From: Palsa-504 sp050010815
GTDB lineage: Bacteria; Actinomycetota; Actinomycetes; Streptosporangiales; Streptosporangiaceae
Assembly (NCBI GenBank): GCA_050010815.1
Contig: JBEKKH010000414.1
Coordinates: 1 to 7,268, forward strand
DNA: 7,268 bases
Direction of reading: 5' to 3'
Numbering within the stretch: the stretch's first letter is position 1; the number at the start of each line of letters is the position of its first letter. Positions 1-5,706 of this stretch are shown here, piece by piece. Position numbers and translations under genes: made by a program. Under the pieces are notes generated by a model. It was given only the letters and a program-made list of their open reading frames with translations. It was not told where the DNA came from and searched no databases.

Positions 1-224
1 TGGAGAAGGAGCGCCGGATCGCCGAGCAGATCACCCGCGACGAGGGCAAGCCGGAGCAGGCCATCCCCAAGATCGTGGAGGGCAGGCTGGGTGCCTTCTT
101 CAAGGACGTGGTGCTCACCGAGCAGGCCTTCGTGAAGGACCCCAAGACCACGATCAAGCAGGTCCTGGCCCAAAACGGCGTAAGCGTCACCGCGTTCGCC
201 AGGTTCCAGGTCGGCCAGGCCTAA
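1..224 (+). CDS. tsf: Elongation factor Ts, C-terminal part (partial, 5' end outside window)
   Basis: EF-Ts is the cytoplasmic guanine-nucleotide exchange factor that releases GDP from EF-Tu so that it can bind GTP and aminoacyl-tRNA again. Only the last 73 residues are present, read from base 3 to the TAA at 222-224. Visible family features are the stretch IPKIVEGRLGAFFKDVVLTE, the lysine-rich segment FVKDPKTTIKQVL and the terminal FARFQVG, which matches the end of actinobacterial EF-Ts (usually FARFRVG). The last base of the stop codon is the A of the next ATG (TAATG), so tsf and pyrH are probably translationally coupled. There is no room for a terminator between them. The identification rests on motif recognition in the C-terminal domain and on the conserved tsf-pyrH-frr order. 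Confidence 0.95.
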   Translation, partial: EKERRIAEQITRDEGKPEQAIPKIVEGRLGAFFKDVVLTEQAFVKDPKTTIKQVLAQNGVSVTAFARFQVGQA

Positions 225-1105
225 TGCCGGAGTCCGGGACGCCGGGGTCCGGGACCCCCGACTCCGGGACGCCGGAGTCCGGGACCCCCGACTCCGCGAC
301 GCCGGGGTCTGGGACCCCAGGCCCGGGCGCGATGCTCGAGTCCAGGACCCCGGGCCCGGGCGCTGCGGGGGCCCTTCATCCCAGCTGGCGCCGGGTCGTG
401 CTGAAGCTATCCGGCGGCTTGTTCGCTGGGTCCGAACCCCTGGGCATCTCGCCGGACGTCGTGGCGCACCTTGCGGCGGAGATCATCGCCGCGGTGAAGG
501 ACGGGGTCGAGGTCGCCGCGGTGGTCGGCGGCGGCAACATGTTCCGCGGCGCGGCCCTGGCCGAACGGGGGATCGACCGCGCCCGCGCCGATTACATGGG
601 GATGCTCAGCACGGTCATCAACTGCCTGGCCCTGCAGGATGTGCTGGAAAAACTCGGCGTCGAGACCCGGGTCCAAACGGCCATCACGATGGGTCAGGTC
701 GCGGAGCCGTATATCCCGCGCCGGGCCATCAGGCACCTGGAAAAGGGCCGCGTGGTGATCTTCGGGGCCGGGCTCGGCGCACCTTTTTTCTCCACCGATA
801 CCGCCGCTGTCCAGCGGGCGCTCGAGATCGGTGCCGACGCGGTCCTCAAGGGGACCAAGGTGGACGGTGTGTACGACGCGGACCCGCACACCACGCCGGG
901 GGCGGTGCGGTTCAACCGGCTGGACTACGGCGAGTTCCTCGCCCGAGAGCTGAAGGTGATGGACACCACGGCGGTAAGCCTGTGCCTGGATAACGACCTG
1001 CCGATCGTGGTGTTCGCCCTGATGGGCGAGGGGAATGTGGCCCGCGCCATCCGTGGTGACAAGGTCGGCACGCTGATCTGCCGCCAAGACGCCAAGACCC
1101 CATAA
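224..1105 (+). CDS. pyrH: Uridylate (UMP) kinase with repetitive N-terminal extension
   Basis: PyrH phosphorylates UMP to UDP with ATP in pyrimidine nucleotide synthesis. It is a cytosolic hexamer of the amino-acid-kinase fold. Numbered from the ATG at 224 (293 aa), family motifs are KLSGG (61-65), GGGNMFRG (102-109), MGMLSTVIN (125-133), QTAITMGQVAEPY (151-163), GAPFFSTDTAA (185-195), KGTKVDGVYDADP (209-221) and KVMDTTAVSLCLDN (244-257). The usual family length is about 240-260 aa. The excess is a low-complexity N-terminus of six SGTP-type pentapeptides plus a duplicated TPGPGA. The 224 start is chosen because it overlaps the tsf stop. An in-frame ATG at 332 (Met37) would give 257 aa, a more usual length, and neither has a strong ribosome binding site. 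The nearly invariant Glu of KLSGE is Gly here. The helix motif reads VMDTTA rather than the ADATA usual in Streptomyces and Mycobacterium. Catalytic-core assignment is secure; the start is not. Confidence 0.95.
   Translation: MPESGTPGSGTPDSGTPESGTPDSATPGSGTPGPGAMLESRTPGPGAAGALHPSWRRVVLKLSGGLFAGSEPLGISPDVVAHLAAEIIAAVKDGVEVAAVVGGGNMFRGAALAERGIDRARADYMGMLSTVINCLALQDVLEKLGVETRVQTAITMGQVAEPYIPRRAIRHLEKGRVVIFGAGLGAPFFSTDTAAVQRALEIGADAVLKGTKVDGVYDADPHTTPGAVRFNRLDYGEFLARELKVMDTTAVSLCLDNDLPIVVFALMGEGNVARAIRGDKVGTLICRQDAKTP
230..319 (+). repeat. Six-unit 15-bp tandem repeat (coding minisatellite) at the start of pyrH
   Basis: Six consecutive 15-bp units, of the form GAGTCCGGGACGCCG, encode ESGTP, GSGTP, DSGTP, ESGTP, DSATP and GSGTP. 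The units differ mainly in the first codon (GAG, GGG or GAC). Because the unit length is a multiple of three, copy-number change would keep frame. The array forms possible RNA hairpins: GGGGTC 244-249 with GACCCC 253-258, GACTCC 260-265 with GGAGTC 274-279, GGAGTC 274-279 with GACTCC 290-295 (mutually exclusive with the previous one), and GGGGTC 304-309 with GACCCC 313-318. The repeat is read directly; any effect on pyrH expression is inference. Confidence 0.9.
312..363 (+). repeat. 19-bp direct repeat pair in the pyrH N-terminal extension
   Basis: GGACCCCAGGCCCGGGCGC at 312-330 recurs at 345-363 with a single mismatch (18 of 19), offset by 33 bp or 11 codons. Both copies encode TPGPGA in the pyrH frame. 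The second copy contains the perfect palindrome CCCGGGCCCGGG at 349-360. The in-frame alternative ATG at 332 lies between the copies. This looks like a second duplication added to the preceding pentapeptide array. Confidence 0.8.
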
Positions 1106-1106
1106 C

Positions 1107-1111
1107 GGGAG
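1107..1111 (+). promoter_or_regulatory. Ribosome binding site of frr
   Basis: GGGAG lies 7 nt before the ATG at 1119, in the 13-bp gap after the pyrH stop codon. It is the clearest Shine-Dalgarno within the housekeeping operon and fixes the frr start. Confidence 0.75.
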
Positions 1112-1118
1112 CCGAACA

Positions 1119-1676
1119 ATGATCGATGACACGCTCCTCGAGGCCGAGGAGAAGATGGACAAGGCGGTCACGGTCGCCAGGGAAGACTTCAGCATCATCC
1201 GTACCGGCCGGGCCCATCCTTCCATGTTCAACAAGGTCACGGTCGAGTATTACGGCACGCCGACCCCGGTGAACCAGCTGGCCTCCTTCCACGTCCCCGA
1301 GCCGCGGATGGTGGTCATCCAGCCCTTCGACAAGAGCTCGCTGGGCGCCATCGAGCGGGCCATCAGGAACAGCGACCTGGGCGTGAACCCGGCGAACGAC
1401 GGCACCATCATCAGGATCGTGCTGCCGGAGCTGACCCAGGAGCGCAGGCGCGAGTACATCAAGACCGCGCGGACCAAGGCCGAAGACGGCCGGGTGGCGA
1501 TCAGGAACATCAGGCGTCACGCCAAGGAGACCCTGAACAAGATGATCAAGGCCGGGGACGCGCCCGAGGACGATGTGCACCGGGCCGAGCGGGAGCTCGA
1601 CGAGCTCACCCACACCTACGAGGCACAGGTCGACGAGCTGCTCAAACACAAGGAAGCCGAGCTCCTCGAGGTTTAG
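1119..1676 (+). CDS. frr: Ribosome recycling factor
   Basis: RRF acts with EF-G in the cytoplasm to split the post-termination ribosome from mRNA and tRNA. The 185-aa product has the normal length for the family. It starts MIDDTLLEAEEKMDKAV and carries the near-invariant IIRTGRAHPSMFNKVTVEYY segment (residues about 26-45). Further conserved blocks are YYGTPTPVNQLASF, IQPFDKSSL, SDLGVNPANDG and LPELTQERRREYIK. The C-terminal helix ends DELLKHKEAELLEV, matching actinobacterial RRF closely. The start ATG has a GGGAG at 7 nt. The TAG stop shares its last base with the GTG of cdsA (TAGTG). No substitution of a conserved residue is evident. It is almost certainly co-transcribed with tsf, pyrH and cdsA. 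Confidence 0.98.
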   Translation: MIDDTLLEAEEKMDKAVTVAREDFSIIRTGRAHPSMFNKVTVEYYGTPTPVNQLASFHVPEPRMVVIQPFDKSSLGAIERAIRNSDLGVNPANDGTIIRIVLPELTQERRREYIKTARTKAEDGRVAIRNIRRHAKETLNKMIKAGDAPEDDVHRAERELDELTHTYEAQVDELLKHKEAELLEV

Positions 1677-2554
1677 TGGACATCGATCCTGCCGTACCGC
1701 AGCTAGATCCCCCGCCGCCCGCGCCCCCGGGGACCAGCCGCGCCGGGCGCAACCTGCCCGTCGCGATCGGCGTCGGCGCGGCCCTCGGCGGCCTGGTCAT
1801 CCTCACGCTGCTGACGGTCAAGGCGACGTTCCTGCTCTACGTCGGCATCGCCCTGGCCATCGCGCTGTCCGAGCTGGCCGCGGCGCTGGCCAAGCGCGAC
1901 ATTAACGTCCCGGTGGTCCCGGTGGCGGTCGGCGGAGCGGCCACCCTGACCTGCATGTACTGGCTGGGACCCCGCGACGCGCTGGCGGCGCTCGCGCTGA
2001 CCGTGCTCGTCATCTTCGCCTGGCGGCTGCCCGGCGGTCCGGCCGGCTACGTCAAGGACGTGACGGCGGGCGTCTTCGCCACGATCTACATTCCGTTCCT
2101 GGCCTCGTTCGTGGTCGCCATGCTGGTGCCCGCCGATGGCCCGCGCCGGGTGCTGACCTTCGTGATCCTGACCGTCTGCAGCGACATCGGCGGCTTCGTC
2201 GCCGGGATCACGCTCGGCCGCGGCGGTCGTCACCTGATGGCGCCGAGTATCAGCCCGAAGAAGACGTGGGAGGGCTTCACCGGCTCGGTCGTCGCCTGCC
2301 TGGCCGGCGGGGCGCTCTGCCTGCCGCTGTTGCTGCACGGCCACGCCTGGCAGGGACTGCTCGTCGGGGCGGCGGCGGTGCTCGCGGCGATCCTCGGTGA
2401 CCTGGTCGAATCCATGATCAAACGGGATCTTGACATCAAGGACATGGGCTCGTTGCTGCCCGGTCACGGCGGCGTGCTCGAACGTCTCGACTCACTGCTG
2501 GCCGTCGCCCCCGTGGTCTGGCTCCTGCTGGTCGTCTTCATCCCTGGTCACTAG
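1676..2554 (+). CDS. cdsA: Phosphatidate cytidylyltransferase (CDP-diacylglycerol synthase)
   Basis: CdsA is an integral membrane enzyme that makes CDP-diacylglycerol from phosphatidic acid and CTP, the precursor of phosphatidylinositol, phosphatidylglycerol and cardiolipin. The 292-aa product has a Pro-rich cytoplasmic N-terminus (residues 1-25) followed by about eight hydrophobic segments. Family motifs are CSDIGGFVAG (168-177), SPKKTWEGFTGS (193-204), GDLVESMIKR (241-250) and the CDS signature KDMGSLLPGHGGVLERLDSL (255-274). Within the signature the normally conserved Asp of HGG-x-x-D-R is Glu269. The GTG start overlaps the frr TAG stop by one base, with CGAGG at 1667-1671 as a possible binding site inside the frr end. 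The 3' end overlaps the convergent SUFU gene by 17 bp. The family call is firm. Confidence 0.96.
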   Translation: MDIDPAVPQLDPPPPAPPGTSRAGRNLPVAIGVGAALGGLVILTLLTVKATFLLYVGIALAIALSELAAALAKRDINVPVVPVAVGGAATLTCMYWLGPRDALAALALTVLVIFAWRLPGGPAGYVKDVTAGVFATIYIPFLASFVVAMLVPADGPRRVLTFVILTVCSDIGGFVAGITLGRGGRHLMAPSISPKKTWEGFTGSVVACLAGGALCLPLLLHGHAWQGLLVGAAAVLAAILGDLVESMIKRDLDIKDMGSLLPGHGGVLERLDSLLAVAPVVWLLLVVFIPGH

Positions 2555-3665
2555 GCCCGACGACCCAGCTCCGATGCTGCGCGGCGAGCCGGCTGACCAG
2601 GCTGGCCGAGCCGCGTTCCTTGGCCAGCTGCCGGTCTCGTTCGGTAATCGGGACGATCCACAGCCAGCGGACCGGATCCCCGCCGAAGGCGAAACCCGAC
2701 AGGTCCGGTGCGGCCGGCCCGGGCAGCGCGCCGGGGGAGTCGAGCAGCAGCACGGCCTCGTTACCTTCGCCGAGCGGGAACGTCGAAGGCTCGTGGTACC
2801 AGCGCACGCTGTGGCCGGGGCCGAACCAGGTGACGGCGCGCCAGGGGTAGGTCGCGAGCCACAGGAATACCCGCGCGACCTGTGCCGGCGGCAGCGTGGT
2901 GGCGATCGCGAGCTCGATCCTGGCGTACCCGCCCGGGTCGTCGAGCACCTGCTCCACCACGGGCATCCGCTGGCAGCTCATGCCCACGGTGGACAGCACC
3001 GTGTACGGACGGCGCGGGCTTGGCGGCCGTTCGGTCACGCCGGTGAGCGGCTGGCTGTCGGCCGACGCGTCCCAGTAGTGCCCGCCCGGGCCGAGCCGGG
3101 GCAGCAGGTGGCCGAGCAGTGCCTGCTGGAACGCAGGCCATCCGGCCGCCGAACCCCGCCAGCGCCAGTAGGCCCGGGACCGTTCCAGCCGGGGTGCGAG
3201 CCCCTCCATGGCGTCGTCGAGCGACCAGCCGAACGGCGTCTGGCCGATCACGTCGCTGCTGTAGCCCGGCATCCCGCGGTCCATGTCCGACCAGCCCGCG
3301 ATGACCGCGATCGGCCGTCCGCGCTCGTAGATCGCGACCCCGTCGCCTTCTTCGAACCACAGCGCTTCCAGCGCGCCGGCCTGCAGCGGCGCGCGGCCGC
3401 CCGGGTGTTTGGTCCGCCCGGCGGGCATCAGCGGCGCCCGGCCGGCCTCGAGCCTGGCCTGGTCGGTGGCCGGCGGGGCCGGCCGGTGGTTGGCGATCCA
3501 GGTGGCGGAGATCGCGGTGGTGTCGTCGTGCAGGTAAGCGGCCGTGGTGAGGCCGTCGTACTCGACGGTCACCTTGCGGCTGCCGTAGGGGCTGACACTC
3601 TCGAGCAGCGTGACCGGCGTCCGCGGGTAGACGGGCCCGGTGGCTTCCGGATGCGAGGTGGCCAT
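2538..3665 (-). CDS. Suppressor of fused (SUFU) domain protein
   Basis: The 375-aa product, starting at the ATG at 3665-3663, resembles an actinobacterial family of cytosolic proteins whose C-terminal half is a SUFU-type domain. No biochemical role is established for the bacterial members as far as I know. Visible landmarks are LESVSPYGSRKVTVEYDG (21-38), an acidic and aromatic core ALWFEEGDGVAIYERG (101-116), AGWSDMDRGMPGYSSDVIG (123-141) and YTVLSTVGMSCQRMPVVEQ (221-239). The SUFU-like end has TYPWRAVTWFGPGHSVRWY (272-290) and GFAFGGDPVRWLWIVPITER (324-343). There is no signal peptide or membrane segment. An open frame continues upstream to 3833, but that part crosses rlmN and is less GC3-biased, so it is left out. 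The gene is convergent with cdsA and divergent from rlmN and interrupts the usual cdsA-rlmN adjacency. Family confidence is good; function is unknown. Confidence 0.82.
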   Translation of the reverse strand: MATSHPEATGPVYPRTPVTLLESVSPYGSRKVTVEYDGLTTAAYLHDDTTAISATWIANHRPAPPATDQARLEAGRAPLMPAGRTKHPGGRAPLQAGALEALWFEEGDGVAIYERGRPIAVIAGWSDMDRGMPGYSSDVIGQTPFGWSLDDAMEGLAPRLERSRAYWRWRGSAAGWPAFQQALLGHLLPRLGPGGHYWDASADSQPLTGVTERPPSPRRPYTVLSTVGMSCQRMPVVEQVLDDPGGYARIELAIATTLPPAQVARVFLWLATYPWRAVTWFGPGHSVRWYHEPSTFPLGEGNEAVLLLDSPGALPGPAAPDLSGFAFGGDPVRWLWIVPITERDRQLAKERGSASLVSRLAAQHRSWVVGPSDQG

Positions 3666-3784
3666 GGACGAAATGTACTTACTTATCCACGAGAGCCCCA
3701 AACTCCGGTCCCGCCGCAGCCTCCGAGGCGACACCATATCCTGTGAAGGCAAAATCAAATCCTTTTTTATCCGAACGGACTCGC
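3666..3784. promoter_or_regulatory. Divergent intergenic region with probable promoters for the SUFU gene and rlmN
   Basis: This stretch is clearly more AT-rich than the flanking genes, with runs such as AAAATCAAAT (3751-3760) and CCTTTTTTAT (3761-3770). On the - strand, TACATT preceded by GGATAAGTAAG lies shortly before the SUFU ATG, with TTGGGG 18 bp further upstream as a weak -35 candidate. On the + strand, TATCCT (3736-3741) and TTATCC (3767-3772) are -10 candidates for rlmN. None matches the full consensus. The assignment rests on the base composition and divergent layout rather than on a convincing promoter. Confidence 0.4.
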
Positions 3785-4945
3785 GTGTCACTTCCCCGTC
3801 CCGGCCCTCCCGATCCCGTGGTTTCCGCCCCACCCCGCGATCCGGTCGACATCGCTCTCACCAGGGTCCGCCGCCCGGCCGGACGGCCGCCGCGTCACCT
3901 GGCCGACCTGGCCCTCGCCGAGCGACGCGCCGCGGTCGCCGAGCTCGGCGAGCCCCCGTTCCGGGCCAGCCAGCTGTCCCGGCATTTTTTCGGCCGGTAC
4001 ACCGACCAGGCCGGCGAGATGACCGACCTGCCGCGGGCCTCCCGCGACGCGCTGACGCAGGCCCTGCTGCCCCCGCTGCTGACCGCCGAGCGCGAACTGG
4101 TCTGCGACGACGGGACGACCCGCAAGACCCTGTGGCGTACGTTCGACGGGGCCATGGTGGAGTCGGTGCTGATGCGCTACCCGGAACGGGTCACGATGTG
4201 CGTGTCCTCGCAGGCGGGCTGCGGGATGGGGTGCCCGTTCTGCGCGACGGGCCAGGCCGGGCTGACCCGCAACCTGTCCGCGGCCGAGATCGTGAGCCAG
4301 GTGGTGGCGGGCGCGCGGCTGCTCGCGGCCGGCCGGGTGCCAGGCGGGCCCGGCCGGGTCTCCAACGTGGTGTTCATGGGCATGGGCGAACCCCTGGCGA
4401 ACTACGCCAGCGTGCTGGCCGCCGTCCGGCGGCTGACCGATCCGGTCCCCGACGGCATGGGGATCTCGCAGCGGTCGGTCACGGTCTCCACGGTGGGCCT
4501 GGTCCCGGCCATCAGCCGGCTGGCCGCCGAGGGCCTGTCGGTGACCCTGGCCGTGTCCCTGCATGCCCCCGACGACGAACTGCGGAACACGCTGGTACCG
4601 GTGAACCGGCGGTGGAAGGTCGCCGAGGTGCTGGCCGCCGCCCGGGATTACGCCGCGGCCACCGGTCGCCGCTTCTCGATCGAGTACGCGCTGATCAAAG
4701 ACATCAACGACCAGGGCTGGCGGGCCGACCTGCTTGGCTCGCTGCTGGCGGGCCAGCTCGCGCACGTCAACCTGATCCCGCTCAACCCGACGCCGGGTTC
4801 GAAGTGGACCGCGTCCCGCCCCGCCGACCAGCGCGAGTTCGTCCGCCGCCTGGAGGCCCACGGGGTGCCGGTCACGGTGCGGGACACCCGCGGCCGCGAG
4901 ATCGACGGCGCCTGCGGCCAGCTCGCCGCCTCGGCCCGCTCGTGA
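3785..4945 (+). CDS. rlmN: Dual-specificity 23S rRNA (A2503-C2) / tRNA (A37-C2) methyltransferase, radical SAM
   Basis: RlmN methylates C2 of A2503 in 23S rRNA and of A37 in some tRNAs, using a 4Fe-4S cluster, SAM and a methyl-cysteine intermediate. From the GTG at 3785 (386 aa), the cluster motif CGMGCPFC gives Cys146, Cys150 and Cys153. Cys139 (in CVSSQAGC) and Cys377 (in DGACGQL) match the two mechanistic cysteines known as C118 and C355 in E. coli. Other motifs are FMGMGEPLANY, TVSTVGLVPAI, AVSLHAPDDELRN, YALIKDINDQ and LIPLNPTPGSKW. An upstream GTG at 3743 would add 14 residues. Those codons have only 5 of 14 G/C third positions and include TTA, so I take them as promoter or leader. No Shine-Dalgarno precedes either start. 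The TGA overlaps the acyltransferase GTG (GTGA). Confidence 0.95.
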   Translation: MSLPRPGPPDPVVSAPPRDPVDIALTRVRRPAGRPPRHLADLALAERRAAVAELGEPPFRASQLSRHFFGRYTDQAGEMTDLPRASRDALTQALLPPLLTAERELVCDDGTTRKTLWRTFDGAMVESVLMRYPERVTMCVSSQAGCGMGCPFCATGQAGLTRNLSAAEIVSQVVAGARLLAAGRVPGGPGRVSNVVFMGMGEPLANYASVLAAVRRLTDPVPDGMGISQRSVTVSTVGLVPAISRLAAEGLSVTLAVSLHAPDDELRNTLVPVNRRWKVAEVLAAARDYAAATGRRFSIEYALIKDINDQGWRADLLGSLLAGQLAHVNLIPLNPTPGSKWTASRPADQREFVRRLEAHGVPVTVRDTRGREIDGACGQLAASARS

Positions 4946-5706
4946 CCACACGGGCCTGGCTCGGCCAGCTGCGGTGGCGCGTGGTCCACTGGGGGTGGAA
5001 CGCGGCGCAGCGTGCCGGGGCGGTGACGCCGGATACTCCGGCCGGACGGCGATTCGCCGCGTTCGGCCGGGGGTCGATGGCCGCCTTCCCGCCTGGGTCT
5101 GTGTTCGGGCAGGGCTCGATCGCGATCGGGGCGGACACGGTCATCGGCGCGTTCGTCAGCTTGTCGGCCGGGATGGTGCCCGGGCAGGACCTGGGCCCGC
5201 TGCCGGTGCTCCGGATCGGGGACCGCTGCGTGATCGGCCGGGGCAGCCACATCGTCGCACATCAGTCGCTGCTCATCGAGGACGACGTGTTCACCGGCCC
5301 GTACGTTTACATCACCGATCAGAACCACGGGTACGCCGACCCCGACGTCCCGATCGGCCGTCAGCTGCCGCGCAACGCCGCCGTCCGGATCGGCTCGGGC
5401 AGCTGGCTGGGCGCCGGCGCGATCGTGCTGCCCGGCGCCTGCATCGGCCGCAACGTGGTGATCGCGGCAGGCTCGGTGGTCCGCGGCACCGTCCCCGACC
5501 GCTGCGTCGCGGCCGGTGTCCCGGCCCGTGTGGTCAGGCGATACCAGCCCGACGCCGGCTGGTCCGCCTCAACCGCCCCCGCTGTCCCCGGCCACCCCGC
5601 TGTCCCTGCCGACCTCACCGACCTTGGCCGTCCCGTCGTCGCTTCCCGCACTCCCGCCGCCGAACGCGTCGATGGCATCGCGCAGTCGCTCGATCCGCTG
5701 CGCTAG
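4942..5706 (+). CDS. Hexapeptide-repeat (left-handed beta-helix) acyltransferase
   Basis: This is a 254-aa protein of the WbbJ/LacA-like acyl- or acetyltransferase superfamily, which move acetyl or acyl groups to sugars or other acceptors as trimers. The helical N-terminus (residues 1-45) is followed by imperfect hexapeptide turns with [LIV]-G-x repeats: SVFGQGSIAIGADTVIGAFV (53-72), LRIGDRCVIGRGSHIV (90-105), VRIGSGSWLGAGAIVLPGAC (148-167) and IGRNVVIAAGSVV (168-180). The loop YITDQNHGYADPDVPIGRQ (123-141) contains the likely active-site His129. It ends GVPARVVRRY (192-201), the typical domain end. Residues from about 209 to 254 are a Pro/Ala-rich tail antisense to the response regulator and probably carry little structure. 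The GTG is fixed by the 4-bp overlap with rlmN, implying coupled translation. The substrate cannot be told from sequence. Confidence 0.88.
   Translation: MTTRAWLGQLRWRVVHWGWNAAQRAGAVTPDTPAGRRFAAFGRGSMAAFPPGSVFGQGSIAIGADTVIGAFVSLSAGMVPGQDLGPLPVLRIGDRCVIGRGSHIVAHQSLLIEDDVFTGPYVYITDQNHGYADPDVPIGRQLPRNAAVRIGSGSWLGAGAIVLPGACIGRNVVIAAGSVVRGTVPDRCVAAGVPARVVRRYQPDAGWSASTAPAVPGHPAVPADLTDLGRPVVASRTPAAERVDGIAQSLDPLR

Noticed and set aside
407..1240. Long - strand open frame opposite pyrH and frr
   Set aside because: It is His/Arg/Asp-rich low-complexity translation of the antisense of a clearly coding high-GC gene, with no recognisable domain.
912..1649. Long - strand open frame opposite frr
   Set aside because: The strand with frr has strong family motifs; the antisense frame is a GC-rich shadow with no motif.
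1703..2467. 254-codon - strand open frame opposite cdsA
   Set aside because: Composition is rich in Arg, Asp, Gln and Gly, the usual antisense shadow; cdsA carries the full family signature.
2430..3746. 438-codon + strand open frame opposite the SUFU gene
   Set aside because: Translation is low-complexity Arg/Pro/Gly; the - strand frame matches the SUFU family in several blocks.
3666..3833. N-terminal extension of the SUFU gene back to the - strand ATG at 3833
   Set aside because: It crosses the rlmN start and the AT-rich region, and family members begin near the equivalent of Met at 3665.
3640..4941. Frame continuous with the acyltransferase running through rlmN
   Set aside because: This part is the +1 shadow of rlmN (Arg/Pro/Gly rich); the GTGA overlap at 4942 is the credible start.
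3788..4951. 387-codon - strand open frame opposite rlmN
   Set aside because: Shadow of rlmN; no domain and strongly biased composition.
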